Source: Odontocerum albicorne (lineage: Eukaryota; Arthropoda; Insecta; Trichoptera; Odontoceridae). Taken from it: a DNA stretch of 64,000 nt. A program made the translations under genes and the position numbers. The notes beneath the pieces were generated by a model. The model worked only from the letters and a program-made list of their open reading frames with translations, was not told where the DNA came from and ran no database searches. The stretch covers positions 29,810,043-29,874,042 of the forward strand of contig OX463849.1 in assembly GCA_949825065.1 (NCBI GenBank), given 5' to 3'. Shown here in pieces: positions 11,455 through 23,985 of the stretch; the first letter of the stretch is position 1, and each line of letters begins with the position of its first letter.

Positions 11455-11640
11455 TTTCACACATCCCTTTGGTTTCCTCAACGAGGAAACGTTGGACCAT
11501 TTATTTTTTGAATGATCACTATATGATGCGTATCCAAACATTAATGAAGACGTACGTTTGAAGAATACCTCAATGCCAAGTAGTATAAGAACGTTCATTA
11601 CCAACATGTTTCAGTTTCATTGTGTTAAAAAAAATTTAAA
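11455..11640 (+). pseudogene. Retroelement C-terminal zinc-finger-like remnant
   Basis: In one frame it reads FLNEETLDHLFFE, a stop, then SLYDAYPNINEDVRL. This resembles the segment after the RNase H or RT domain in jockey/I-type LINEs, which usually reads like C..C..E(T)..H.(L/I)F.C. Key cysteines are lost and a stop interrupts it. It lies between the two inverted copies of ORF X. Confidence 0.45.
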
Positions 11641-11699
11641 GTATAAAATCAAATGACCAGAACAGAGAGTTCTAAAATTTAGTTTTCTAAATGTTTACT

Positions 11700-12110
11700 T
11701 ATACCCCACATGTTTCGTCTTTCATGTTAGTGATTTCGAGGATCACCTTTTCCACTGTTGTATTATCTGTGTGTGTGGAATGTTTATCTATGTATACTAT
11801 GAGGAAACGTTTCAGAAGGTGTCTTCACTTTAAGTTGTTTATGGGTGCTCCTTCTACCCCAGATACGTTTCCGAAGTCAGCCAGAGATGTTATTGGCGAA
11901 CATATCCAAAGAGAGGCATTCACATGTCAGTGGCCCTTGTAGGCATCGTAAGATTCCGGCGATCTCCCAATCGCATTGCTCCTACCCACAGCCCCCCCAG
12001 ACAGCTTTCCGGTCCATCAGATACAGCAACATCCCGTCAGCCGCGCAAGAAGACGAAAAAGAAGGCAGAGCATGGTGAAGAAGATGTATACAGTGTCCGA
12101 TATTAAAGTG
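11700..12110 (+). pseudogene. Unrecognised ORF 'X', plus-strand copy
   Basis: The frame 11691-11942 (83 codons) begins with ISRITFSTVVLSVCVECLSM and YTMRKRFRR, aligning base for base with the minus copy at 9785-10205. It reaches ARDVIGEH, after which the other two frames carry the rest: HVSGPCRHRKIP, then PTHSPPRQLSGPSD, ending RKKTKKKAEHGEEDVYSVRY before a stop at 12104-12106. At least one frameshift is present. The end is basic and acidic, unlike the LINE products nearby. Function unknown. Confidence 0.5.
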
Positions 12111-12224
12111 TTCGTATTGAGTGTAAGGTTGGAAAGGTAGTGGCTACGACCTTATAAATTGGAGCTTCCCCGCATTTGCAAATGTGTGAAAACATATTTA
12201 GTTAGGGAACCTCAAAAAACTCAC

Positions 12225-12488
12225 TAAAAGGATGGTGACCTACTGAGTATATCTGTAGGTCTTCCGCTATATGATATTATACTATCCGTCAAAAAGATGG
12301 TGACCTACTGAGTATATCTGTAGGTCTTCAGCTTTGTGATATTATCCTATCCGGTAAAAAGATGGTGACCTACTGAGTATATCTATAGGTCTTCCGCTAT
12401 GTGATATTATCTTATCCAGCAAAAAGATTGTGACCTACTGAGTATATCTGTAGGTCTTCCGCTATGTGATATTAACCCATCCGGCAAA
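12225..12488. repeat. Tandem repeat, about 65-bp unit, four copies
   Basis: GGTGACCTACTGAGTATATC recurs at about 12232, 12296, 12364 and 12430 (the last as TTGTGACC). Each is followed by TGTAGGTCTTC and a TATGATATTAT-type end. Confidence 0.92.
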
Positions 12489-13395
12489 ACAAAGATAAGA
12501 TATTTATATCAATTGATTAATGTGGTATTATTTCAAATCTTAATAGCGTGAGCATGCTTTATTTGTGCTACAAAACATGTTTTGTATTCTTAATGAACGT
12601 GATAAAACCAACATTGCTTACTGTCTGAGAATATCGAAATTTAGATGAATATCCATTAACAAAGTATGAATTGCCAATGATAAATTTGAAAGAGTCGTCG
12701 TGAGCCGAAATGTTCGTCACATTAAAAAATACAGAAGTGTCGAAAAAACATTGATTTACCTAATAACCAATTTATTTGAAGATCTTTATTACCAATACAT
12801 ACAACGAACTATCTTGAAGTTTCTAAAGTGCCTTTAATTGGCTGAAAGCATAGAATGAGATACATTATTTTAGTCTGTTAGGAGGCGTACCGCACCCAAG
12901 TGGAACTGCCCCTACTGGCGACCCTGCACGCTTCGTCACTAATATTGTGGGAATACTAAATTTTGCAAATACTCTCATTATCCTGAAGAGATGATCCCTG
13001 ATCATCTACAGATTCCATCATGCCAGATAACTATTCTTTGATTAATCTCATTTAAGTTGAGTTATTGTCTATCACCGTTTTCATGAAGCTTATATTTTAA
13101 TTTAGACATTTTATAGAAGGCAAATTAAAAGATTTGATCTTTATTCTTGTAATTAATGTTTTTTTTTAATTTTTAATTGTCTCTCAGTCTTAAGCTCCAA
13201 AGTGCAATCCTTTACCAGATTTGAAATTTATTGAGAATAATATTTATCTATTACTTAATCTACTTCCTTCTCCATTTCTTCCTCAAAACTTCCCCTTATA
13301 CTCGAATGTCACATACCATGCAAGATGACTTCAATAGATTTTATTTCTATTGTTTGTGTTTTCTTTTTGTTTCGTAGATAGTAAATGTTTCTTAT
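12489..13395. other. Unassigned stretch
   Basis: No ORF or known repeat. A GC-richer patch at about 12885-12960 stands out but matches nothing else here. Confidence 0.4.
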
Positions 13396-14225
13396 TACTT
13401 ATTTATTTATTTATTTAACACTTCGTTGCAGATACAATCTGGCGGGCTTATTGTCAGGCCTCAATCTCTTCCGACCAATCAGACAAAAGGAAATAAAGCA
13501 AGTAACATGGCCGAAAAAAAGCATCCAAATGATTATCCATGTTTATGAAATTTATGGATATCTAAATATTGAAAAACATGTGAGATATTATCAATCAAAG
13601 GAAAATTAAGGGATGGCGGAGAGAAAATAATAATCAGATATGAAAGACGTTATATTACTGACCAGATTTTAAGAGTTTTCTCAGTCGCTTCTTAAAGCGT
13701 GCCAAGGACGCAGCGAGTCTAATATTAGTTTGTGATTTATTCCAGAGCCTCACAGCATGTGCAGTAAAGGACGACGTGAAAAAAGAAGAGCGGGGAACTG
13801 GGAAGACCAATAAACAATCTCTGTTTGAGCGTAGCGCAAGTCCATCATCGGAAAGACGCGGGAAATTTTCTTCGAGACAAGAAGGGGGGGGGGCAGGACA
13901 GTTAAGAATATTATACAATAGGGATTTAATATGAATTTGGCGTATATTTCTCATGTTCAACCAGTTCAGCGTCTTCTGGTATGAAGTGATATAATCGTAC
14001 TTTATCAGGTTAAAAATAAATCTTAGACAAACATTTTGAAGACGCTGTAATTTGTCCAGCTGTTCTTTGGTAATATCCAAATACCAGATGTCCACATAGT
14101 CCTAAATCGGAAAGAGCAGAGATTGCGAGAGTAAAATTTTTGTTTAAGTAGGCAGGAATCTTTACAGCACTTTAAGGGAATGAAGGCTGAAGAACATCCT
14201 TCCGCTTACCTCATTTATTTGATCT
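13396..14225 (-). mobile_element. LINE family F1, 3' fragment with (TAAA)n tail
   Basis: The minus frame 13655-14095 (146 codons) has KEQLDKLQRLQNVCLRFIFN, then NWLNMRNIRQIHIKSLLYN, LALRSNRDCLLVFPVPRSSF and a basic end. Above it, a second frame up to about 14225 holds more of the RT thumb (KFYSRNLCSF), separated by a frameshift. The 3' UTR ends at 13396-13420 in TTTATTTATTTA, that is (TAAA)n on the coding strand. It is the longest F1 copy here. Confidence 0.88.
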
Positions 14226-14299
14226 CACCATGACAGACAGTGTTATATATTAGGACTTGAACCTTTATTCCTGGTTCATTGTTAAATATTAAACTTCTC

Positions 14300-14770
14300 T
14301 TATGAGTCATGTTGCGTAGTTGAGTTTTATTAAATATAATATTACACTTGACCTATTTATTAATCGTATTGTACTCAGTTTTATTAAATATTACACTTTA
14401 ACTATGAATTGTATTGCATCGTTGAGTTTCATTAAATATTATACTTTGACTATGAATCATTTTACATTGTTGAGTTATATGAAATATTTACCTGTGAATC
14501 TACTTTACCTGTGAATCGTATAACATTGTTGAGTTACATGAAATATTATACTTTAGCTGTGAATCATATAACATTGTTGAGTTATCTGAAATATTATACT
14601 TTAACTGTGAATCATATTGTATTATATCGTTGAGTTTAATTAAACATTTTCTTAATCTATGAATCGTATTGTATTGTAGAGTTTTATTAAATATTATACT
14701 TTATCTATGAATTGTAATGCATTGTTGAGTTATGTTATTTGACTTCATTATTGGTACACTGTCAAATATT
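14300..14770. repeat. Degenerate minisatellite, about 55-65-bp unit
   Basis: GTTGAGTT(A/T)TATTAAATATT followed by ATACTTTAACTATGAATC recurs about eight times with much drift. It has no coding potential of its own; the 64-codon frame here is a by-product of the repeat. Confidence 0.85.
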
Positions 14771-15454
14771 ATACGAGTACTTAAATTATGAATAGTTTTT
14801 TATTGTTGAGATCCTGAATAAAGCTCCTAGAAAATATATTGACCTTTACTTATAGAATATAAAAATGCTGTTTTAATAACAGGCCAATAATATCTGAATA
14901 AAAAATCCGATGATTTGAGAGCAGGACATATATATGGAAGTATGGAGGCTTGATAATCAGTACAGCATTAAGTAGATAATATAATTGTTAGAGGCTTCAG
15001 GAAACTTACGCAGCAGATATGTCACATCGGGATTAGTGGATTTCCCATCTGGGTTACGGGACAATGAAGCGCCCCTCCTCCACATGTCACGATCTTGCTC
15101 CGCCACCCTCTATCTCTCCGTCTATTTGTATAATCTCGCCTCCCCCCGTAGCCCTTACGAATCGAAAACGAAAAACAGGGTCGGAGTCAAATTTTAGTCC
15201 CTAGTGGCGTTGTTTGGTTATGAGATGTCTTTATAATTCATTGGTTCACAGAAAATTGGAGAGCGGCTCAATCATATCTAACCCAAAAGGAATTTAAAAC
15301 TGAAAGTTGGATAGTGCAAAAACATATTTCCTGGAAAAAAAGACACTTTTGTTTAAGGTAATAAGGCTTTTAATCATGGCTCTATCATCCTTTTTTTTTT
15401 TAAATGTGTATGCTTGACTTCTCCTTTATTAGCATTAGACATGCACCTACAAAT
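14771..15454. other. Unassigned stretch with GC-richer patch (14985-15200)
   Basis: The patch 14985-15200 has balanced composition, holds a 70-codon plus frame and matches nothing else in the window. It could be a single-copy host sequence. I do not call a gene. Confidence 0.35.
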
Positions 15455-16150
15455 GTATTTATTAACACTGCTTTGCAAAAATAATTTGGTGGGCTAATTA
15501 CCAGATAGTCATCTCTTCCAACCAACCAGGCAAAAGTAAATTAAACAAGTTATGTGGAAACATCCAAATTACTACCCATCTTCACGAAATTCACGAACAC
15601 ATACGTTAGTGCACGCCCATAAACCTTTCAAAGACGAACAATCACCCAAACATTCCTTTTCATATCAAGTGAGATATCATCAATCAAAGTAAAAGGAAGG
15701 GATGGGGTAGAGGAAAGAAAAATCAGGAATGAAACACGTTATATTACTGACTAGAAATTAAGAACTACTTCAGTCGCTTCTTAAAGCATGCCAAGGACGG
15801 AGCGAGTCTTACATTGGTTCGTAATTGGTTCCAGTCTTACTGCATGTAAAGTAACGGAGACGTAAAAAAAATAGAGTGGTTAACTAACAAGGGCAATAAA
15901 CAATCTTTGTTTGAGCGTAGCGCAAATCCATGATCGGAAAGACGCTGAAAATTTTCGACGAGATAAGAAGGGGCGGTGGAAGAGTTAAAGATAGTATACA
16001 ATATGTGTAGATATATTATAGTATGTGACTTCGGCGTCTATTTCTCACGTTCAACCAGTTCAGCGTCTTCTGGTATGAAGTTATTTGAACGCACTTTTTT
16101 AGGTTGAAGATAAATCTAAGACAAATATTTTGATGACCCTGTAATTTGTC
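15455..16150 (-). mobile_element. LINE family F1, decayed 3' fragment
   Basis: It aligns along its length with 13396-14100 and 23288-23985, including the TATTTATTAACA tail side and the region encoding RSNQRLFIALV and NVRNRRRSH. Indels break the frame. It is the most diverged of the four long F1 copies. Confidence 0.8.
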
Positions 16151-16484
16151 CATATATACAAATTACATACATGTATAAAAATTATTTCATAAAAAATAAT
16201 GAGGAAAAATATTCCCCCAATTTTAAATTAGGGTTGTTTTCAGTGTCGTATTCATGAAATGATCTATTTAGGACAAACGAAATGACCTTGCTGGACGAAT
16301 TTTCCGAAATCAATATCTTCTATAATTCACTAAATTAGGATACAGCTCTACGATTGACTTAACTGAACCATTTCACAGGGAAGCATGAGTTATCATTGCT
16401 CTACAGTAAGATAATATGAAACAAAAAAATACCAGTCAACATTTTGACTAAAATATTGTAACATAATTGTTTCATTGATTTTTT
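16151..16484. other. AT-rich spacer
   Basis: Nothing recognised. Confidence 0.45.
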
Positions 16485-16580
16485 TTGTACCACCAGGAAT
16501 CGAACTTGAAGCGTCCGGGACCTCGTTGGTAGACCAGAGTCTTATCAATTAGGTGACGGAGATCGTCAACCCAACCGATA
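16485..16580 (-). mobile_element. SINE A head fragment
   Basis: On the minus strand there is a tRNA-like A box (ACCTAATTGATAAGACTC, read inward from 16560). A B-box word (AAGTTCGATTCCTGG) lies near 16495. Only the head and a T-rich junction are preserved. Confidence 0.65.
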
Positions 16581-17744
16581 AGTACATATGGGTGAGTTCG
16601 TTTAAAAAGCCGTGTCAGAGCGTCTTTACAACGCCCTGTCAAAGCTAGCAAAAGGTAGTTATAATTAGTGAGACACCATCGAGGAAGCTTTTAAAAAGCT
16701 TTTTCTTTAATGGTTTATTATAAGTTTCAAATATATTACAGAATATATATATGGTTTTTCAAATTGCCTAACAATTTATCGGCCATGGCTCTTACTTTTT
16801 TAAGGTACTACTAGAAAGTAGCTCAAAAAATCATAAAGAAAATAAAATAAAATCATAATGTCCAAAATCCACATATATACTAAAATACAAACAACTTGAA
16901 AATCATAAAGATGTGTGGCCCTCAAATAAACTGTCATAATAATAAAAGGATAATTAATAAAATACAATTGGGTTGGAGGTTTCATCTAGTTCTTCCACCC
17001 CTGAGCAGGTTACTTAGGGTGAGAATCGAAGCGTCACAATCTGTGTGAGATCCATTTGTACCAAGCACCCTTGGTTTTATATGCTAATTGTGTGGAGGAA
17101 GTACTCGTATTATGCGCTCTGCTATTATGAAATCGCTTCAAATTCTGCTCGCGTTTAGTCATTTCCAAAGGTGAAGCCTTTCCAGCAGGCTTCTAAAAAG
17201 GTCTCAGCAGTCTCTATAATAATGGTTATTATCATTATTAAGGTTTGATCGTCCCCAATACTCAAATATTCATATAATCACACCACGTCCCTTGCGAGGT
17301 AAGCGGAGAGAACAGATCTCACTTTTGTATTTAGACGAGTATTGAATTGTGTTGAATTTTCTTTATATACAGTACATCGCAGTGATTTTATTACTAACTG
17401 AAAATCTATTAAAATCTCCAGAAATGCGTTACGGATATCTTTAATTAAAACCACATCTGAAGCCTTTTTGAAAAATCTGGGAAACAATGTTGATGACAAA
17501 CAAGGTTGATGAGAGCGTTCACGGGGTTTTGTTTTTGTGTAATCAAAAATCGGAAAGAAGTATCAATTTATTTTTTCATGCTAAATATCCTCAGTGAGAT
17601 ACAGGCAAAAGCCTAGTTTACTGGGGATACGAAAAATGAAAGGCAACAAACCCAGATCCATTAAAATTGTATGTCCAAATCAAATTACCTGTTGTTTTTT
17701 CGCAAATTGTGTACATTTCTTGTGATGTATAATAATAATAATAA
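16581..17744. other. Unassigned stretch
   Basis: Short frames only, none with a recognisable domain. Confidence 0.4.
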
Positions 17745-17812
17745 TGGGAAATGATTCCACAGCCCCCGGGCTGGAAGACAGATATCTTATCAACTAGGCA
17801 ACGGAGATACTT
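17745..17812 (-). mobile_element. SINE A head fragment
   Basis: The complement shows TTGCCTAGTTGATAAGATAT and a CTTCCAGCC anticodon-arm-like word, as in the other SINE A heads. Confidence 0.55.
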
Positions 17813-18044
17813 AACTTTAAAAGTTTTGTAAATGAATTTATCAATGAAATGCACTAGTTTGTGCATAGAAAAAAAACTGATGAGTTGGTGTCATAGGGTA
17901 AGAAAGAAAAGGACGTAGCACAGCGCTAGAGTAAAAAAAAACATTTGTGTGAGAATTCCATGTGTTAAACCGTAGCAAAAATGAAAATTTATTTATGCAT
18001 GTAACATCACATAACCCCATCACCAAGATCTTGCCATAATCTAG
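17813..18044. other. AT-rich spacer
   Basis: Nothing recognised. Confidence 0.45.
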
Positions 18045-18140
18045 AACTTTATACTAATAATAATAAAATGACAGTTTTATAGCGCTGTTTAGAGAGCAAA
18101 CTCCTCAAGAGCGCACTAACTTGGGATTTGAACCCATTAT
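18045..18140 (-). mobile_element. SINE B fragment
   Basis: On the complement, TGGGTTCAAATCCCA is followed by a core with AGGAGTTTGCTCTCT and AGCGCTATAAAACTGTC. This is the same arrangement as at 26590-26690. Confidence 0.6.
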
Positions 18141-18179
18141 ATGATTCTAAATACCCATATTTACGTTAAGGTCCCAAAT

Positions 18180-18379
18180 NNNNNNNNNNNNNNNNNNNNN
18201 NNNNNNNNNNNNNNNNNNNNNNNNNNNNNNNNNNNNNNNNNNNNNNNNNNNNNNNNNNNNNNNNNNNNNNNNNNNNNNNNNNNNNNNNNNNNNNNNNNNN
18301 NNNNNNNNNNNNNNNNNNNNNNNNNNNNNNNNNNNNNNNNNNNNNNNNNNNNNNNNNNNNNNNNNNNNNNNNNNNNNNN
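18180..18379. other. Assembly gap, 200 N
   Basis: Exactly 200 undefined bases, a fixed-size scaffold gap. The real distance is unknown. Frames crossing it are meaningless. Confidence 0.99.
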
Positions 18380-18380
18380 C

Positions 18381-18810
18381 CTTATCATTTTTTGACGACA
18401 AAGTGAGAAATGAAACTAAGAAGAAAATGGTGGAAGCTCTAAAGAAAGAAGGAGCTGATTTTTGCCCGAAAAGAATTAATGTAGACATTGAAAACATTGG
18501 TAATAAAAATCTAGAAGATTTTGTCACTAGTAACACCAAACGATTCTTTTCTATTACCGGATTAAGCTCCGATTTCCTCAAGAAAAAAGTTGAAGACTGG
18601 ATCAAAGACAAGGAATATATTCAAAGTAAGGAGATAGTAACAAAGTTTAAGGTAGTCAATGATACAGCAGAGAGAGGGGTGTCCTTAATCCAAGAGTACA
18701 ACAAAATACTGACCCTAGATGAAGACCAGAAGCAGTATATTTTGCTTCTTGTGAAGTCCTTCAGACAAAAGTTCCCGAACTACAAAAAAGCAACTTTGCT
18801 GTCTGCATAA
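18381..18810 (+). CDS. Unrecognised ORF, C-terminal part, open into the gap
   Basis: From the first bases after the gap the frame is open, starting LSFFDDKVRNETKKKMVEAL, and it ends at TAA 18808-18810, giving about 142 visible codons. No start codon is certain, because the protein probably begins in or before the gap. It is hydrophilic and lysine-rich, with predicted helices and a motif VVNDTAERGVSLIQEYNKIL followed by DEDQKQYILLLVKSFRQKFP. I have a vague impression of similar C-termini in repeated uncharacterised arthropod proteins, but I cannot name a family. There are no stops, unlike nearly all neighbours, so it may be young or selected. ATTAAAG, a possible poly(A) signal, lies about 110 bases after the stop. 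Confidence 0.55.
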
Positions 18811-19501
<691 letters not shown>

Positions 19502-19554
19502 AAAACTAATCATCTTTAAAAGCTTCCTAAAGTTGCACACGCCACTCATTGTTT

Positions 19555-19765
19555 TACACTTTCGTTGTATACAGTAAAACCTGGTTTACTTATTGCCATG
19601 TGACAATCTTTTCCAATCAACCAGAAAGATGTAAAAGAGGCCTTAATTGAAAACCAGACTAGAATCCTTTTTTTTTTTAATCTGGGTTCTAACGAGACTA
19701 GAACCCGCATCCTTTAAGTTGGGAGACATGCGTCTTACCAACTAGGCTACGGAAGTCGTCTCATA
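19555..19765 (-). mobile_element. tRNA-derived SINE, family A (reference copy)
   Basis: On the minus strand, GTAGCCTAGTTGGTAAGACG (A box region) is followed by a B box (GCGGGTTCTAGTCTCG) and a T-rich or A-rich linker. Then come TTGGAAAAGATTGTCACATG, GCAATAAGTAAACCAGG and a tail TATACAACGAAAGTGTAAAA. Both pol III boxes and the tail are present, so the element is complete. Its 3' part resembles the F1 LINE 3' end. Confidence 0.85.
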
Positions 19766-20265
19766 TATCTTACATTAAGAGGCAGACCATTCAATTCATT
19801 GAACCATCTATGACAAAAATCAGTTATAATGACCCGATCTATTGGATCGATCCGAAATAATCAATTTATTCGATGAAGATTAGGTTGACCCCAAAGTTAT
19901 GCATCTGAAGTAACATCTCTAAGGTACATTTCCAAAAGATACAATGGAGATATCCTAAAGCTTATCTCTCTCTTACCAACAAAGCCAAGAAAATCACTAT
20001 TAAGGTTCATATTACGTTTTTTTTAAATATTAGTTCTGAATTCAGAGAGGGTATAAAGGTTTCAAGCGTAATGCCATGTCCACTCGGAAATCGGAGACAC
20101 GAGCCGACGCAACCATCAATCATGGTAAGGGTTGTTGCTGATATAAATACCCTATCATACCTAATTTGTTGCTGGAGAAACATATTTTCATAAAAACGTT
20201 CCCTTTTTATGAGAAACTATTTTATGAGATATGAAATGTTAACAAACATTCATAACATAACGCCA
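19766..20265. other. Unassigned stretch
   Basis: No ORF or known repeat. Confidence 0.4.
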
Positions 20266-20269
20266 TCTC

Positions 20270-21065
<796 letters not shown>

Positions 21066-21239
21066 ACTTTTCTATCACCATGACTTTTGATTTCACAACG
21101 CTCAATATAAAAAATGTTCATGTTTTTTATACTGTATTTTAAGTTAATTTTAAATAGTGAATTACATTTTTGGAGATGTCTGCACTGAAGAAAATTTGTG
21201 TAGTGTGAATGTTTGAAGGCGTAATGAAGTGAATGATAT

Positions 21240-21560
21240 GAATGCATGAATAAAATGGATGTTTTGAGTATGATGCTGAAAGTAGCTTTAAGATGGTTTG
21301 GAGATGTGGAAAGGATGATGATGAAAGAATGACTGAGTTAATCTACAAGTCAGAAGTGCAAGGTTTGCGTGGAAGAGGTAGATCGAGGAAAGCACGATTG
21401 AATCAAATAAACCAGATTCTGAAAGAAGATTAAGTGAGAACTATGAATAATAAAATATAAACCAGGACTAGATGTATTAATGTGGAGGAAGCGAAAGTTG
21501 TGCGCTTGGAATGAAAAGTTTGGAGGTCTGTTCTTTCTGCCTACCCCGCAAGAAACAAAC
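21240..21560 (+). mobile_element. LINE family F2, C-terminal fragment
   Basis: The plus strand shows the LRWFGDVERMMMKE-like region, then GLRGRGRSRKARLNQIN, and ends TGTTCTTTCTGCCTACCCCG, the F2 3' signature (compare 44566-44582). Stops interrupt it. Confidence 0.78.
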
Positions 21561-21655
21561 GGTGATACGTATGCGGGAGTATATATTTGTTATTAATAAA
21601 TATTTGTTTAATGACATAAATGAAATACTGTTTAAGTGTTTCACTCGTTTCATAT

Positions 21656-21715
21656 TGATCGCAGTTTGCGGATCCTGGACGATTGATCACAGTTTGCGGA
21701 TCCTGGACGATTACA
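21656..21715. repeat. Short tandem duplication, about 28-bp unit, two copies
   Basis: CAGTTTGCGGATCCTGGACG occurs twice in direct succession (from about 21661 and 21689). Confidence 0.9.
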
Positions 21716-22174
21716 GATGGACAACTTAGAAATTGTTGAGATCTGAAAAAGTATTAAATAAGTTCTAAATATTAAAAAAAAATCAGTTCAAAATCAATAA
21801 TGTTTTTGTTCTCAATCTTCTTTCCATTCAAACACCAAATTCTTGACTCTCTCTATAGATCACTTCGCTGAAGTAATCACATACTCCTCTTTTTTTAACC
21901 GAAAACCCCTTCTTGGTAGATTCTTCATGACTTATTTTTGTACATCTCCCTATTTTAGGCCTCTCAGAATGCTGTCTTCACAGAGGATCCTGTTAAGTTC
22001 TTCACTTGGTCAGTCCATCGAGTTGATGATTTACCTCTACCTCGTCGTACCTCCCCTCTGTTCTTTAGCAATATTTTTTTCTAATTCTTTTCTCTTCTGC
22101 GTACTATACGGCTAAAGAGTTTGAATACTCGTTGCAGACTATAAGAAAATACACATACATTTTAAACATTTTAT
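21716..22174. other. Unassigned stretch
   Basis: The 90-codon plus frame at 21843-22115 is hydrophobic but not recognisable. The stretch 21900-22130 could be a decayed LINE. Confidence 0.35.
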
Positions 22175-22345
22175 TAATACCTATCATCTGACAAAGAAGA
22201 CAGAAGTCTTTGAAACCAGTAGTAAACTAATTAGCAAACTATTAAGCTATAAGCAAACTATTAAGTTCCTATCATCGGACGAAGAAGACATAAGTCTTTG
22301 AAACCAGTAGCAAACTTAAAAAATAAAACAGCAGAGAATAAACAA
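22175..22345. repeat. Foldback-element arm, two direct copies
   Basis: GAAGACAGAAGTCTTTGAAA and GAAGACATAAGTCTTTGAAA, each followed by CCAGTAG, lie at about 22197 and 22283. They resemble the right arm of the foldback element at 27602-27760 (CTGACGAAGAAGACAGAGGT). Confidence 0.7.
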
Positions 22346-23110
22346 AAAAGGAGCGTTTCATTTATTATTAAAAAATCAATTACGAGTATCATGACACCGC
22401 AGAGTGGAAAAATTATATTTTTAAGATGTTTTGTCAAAAATAAACTTAAAAAAAATAAAAAAAATTAAAAATAATACTAGACTTCGTTAAAATTTTAGCA
22501 TGTAATTTAAATATCACGTTTATTTTGTTGGTAAACATAAAACAAATAAATTAAACATGTTCAAAGTCAAGTTTCAACATAATAAAATGAGTTCAATGCG
22601 TTTCACCATATGTACTAGTATCTCCTGCCTAACGTTGTCTTTAGCCCAGATCCAGTAAATTTGTGTCATTTTCCGGAAAAACGAGAGACAAGTCAGAATT
22701 ATCTTTAAGCCAATGTGCATGTGGAGACCGACTCGGGGTGCTATAACAGCGCGGCACCATCCAATGTCAGTGCTATGGGATTTCTTAATATATTTTTATC
22801 TCAACTAACACAAAGCTGAAGCGAGGATCTGATATTTCCAGAGAGCACAAAGAATTCAGAACTAAGGGGAAAAGCGGGTGATATAAAAGGATACTGAAAA
22901 AATTCCACGCTAGTTGGATAAATGCTTTACCTTAGTTTTTGTAATTTTGAAAAGATTGTTTATTTTTGCAGGAGGGATAGAGAATTCATTTCTTGAATCT
23001 TAGAAAATATGTTGGTTACACTTTGTTGTGTCATGTACATATTTTTAAAAAATTTTATTTAAAAAATCTATACAATTGAATTTGACTAGATTTTTAAGGA
23101 AAACAAGATG
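22346..23110. other. Unassigned, AT-rich
   Basis: No ORF or known repeat. A short GC-richer patch at 22710-22780 is unexplained. Confidence 0.4.
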
Positions 23111-23114
23111 TAAT

Positions 23115-23282
23115 TACGTTCAACCAACCAGAAAGGTATTAAACAAGCCTTTAATAACCCATTTAAAATAATCTATATACCATCAATTTAGTACATGAGT
23201 TGAAATACTCGTATCTTTCAACCAACCAGAAAGGTTTGAAACAAGCCCTAAATAAAACCCATTTAAAAAATGTAAATACCAT
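23115..23282. repeat. About 100-bp tandem duplication of SINE-core-like sequence
   Basis: TTCAACCAACCAGAAAGGT, then AACAAGCC and ACCCATTTAAAA, appears twice (from about 23119 and 23217). The same words occur in the SINE A core at 19610-19640. Confidence 0.75.
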
Positions 23283-23287
23283 AAAAT

Positions 23288-23985
23288 TAATTAATTTATT
23301 TATTTAACAATTTTATTGCAATACAATCTGCCGGCTCATTGCCAGGCGGCAATCTCTTCCAACCATCCAGACAAAAGTAAATGAAGCAAGTTACATGGTC
23401 GTATAAATCATTCAAATGACTATCCATCCCCACGAAATCCATAAACACATACGTGAGCACATGCCCACGAGCCCCACAAAGACGGACAATCACCCAAACA
23501 TTATTTTTCATATAAAGTGAGAAATCATCAATCAAATGGAAAGGAAGGGATGGTGGAGAGGAAAGGAAAAGAAAAATCAGGAATGAAACACGTTATTTTA
23601 CTGACTAGAAATTAAGAGTTTTTTTCAGTCGCTTCTTAAAGCATGCTAAGGACGGAGTGAGTCTTATATTGGTTTGTAACTGATTCCAGAGTCTCACTGA
23701 ATGGACAGTAAAGGACGACGTAAAGAAAGAGGAGCGGTGAACTGGAAAGGCCAATAAACAATCTCTGTTTGAGCGTAGCGCTAATCCATGATTGGAAAGA
23801 AGCTGAAAATTTTCGGCGAGATAAGAGGGTGCGGCGGGACAGTTAAGGATGTTATACAATAGAGACAGTATGTGAATTTGGCGTCTATTTCTAACATTCA
23901 ACCAGTTCAATGCCTTATGGTATGAAGTTATATGGTCGTACTTTCGTAGGTTGAAAATGAATCTTAGACACACATTAAATTTAGC
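23288..23985 (-). mobile_element. LINE family F1, 3' fragment with (TAAA)n tail
   Basis: The minus frame 23605-24087 includes NVCLRFIFNLRKYDHITSYH, then LALRSNRDCLLAFPVHRSSF, FTVHSVRLWNQLQ and a basic end. It is very close to the copy at 1-595. The 3' UTR ends in AATTTATTTATTTAAC at about 23291-23306. Above 23985 similarity to F1 stops, so this is the 5' truncation point. The reading frame of the fragment is intact, which suggests a fairly recent copy. Confidence 0.88.

Noticed and set aside
12885..12960. GC-richer patch as a regulatory element
   Set aside because: Too short to interpret, with no motif beyond composition.
18141..18611. Frames crossing the gap
   Set aside because: They contain about 67 undefined residues and reflect the N run only.
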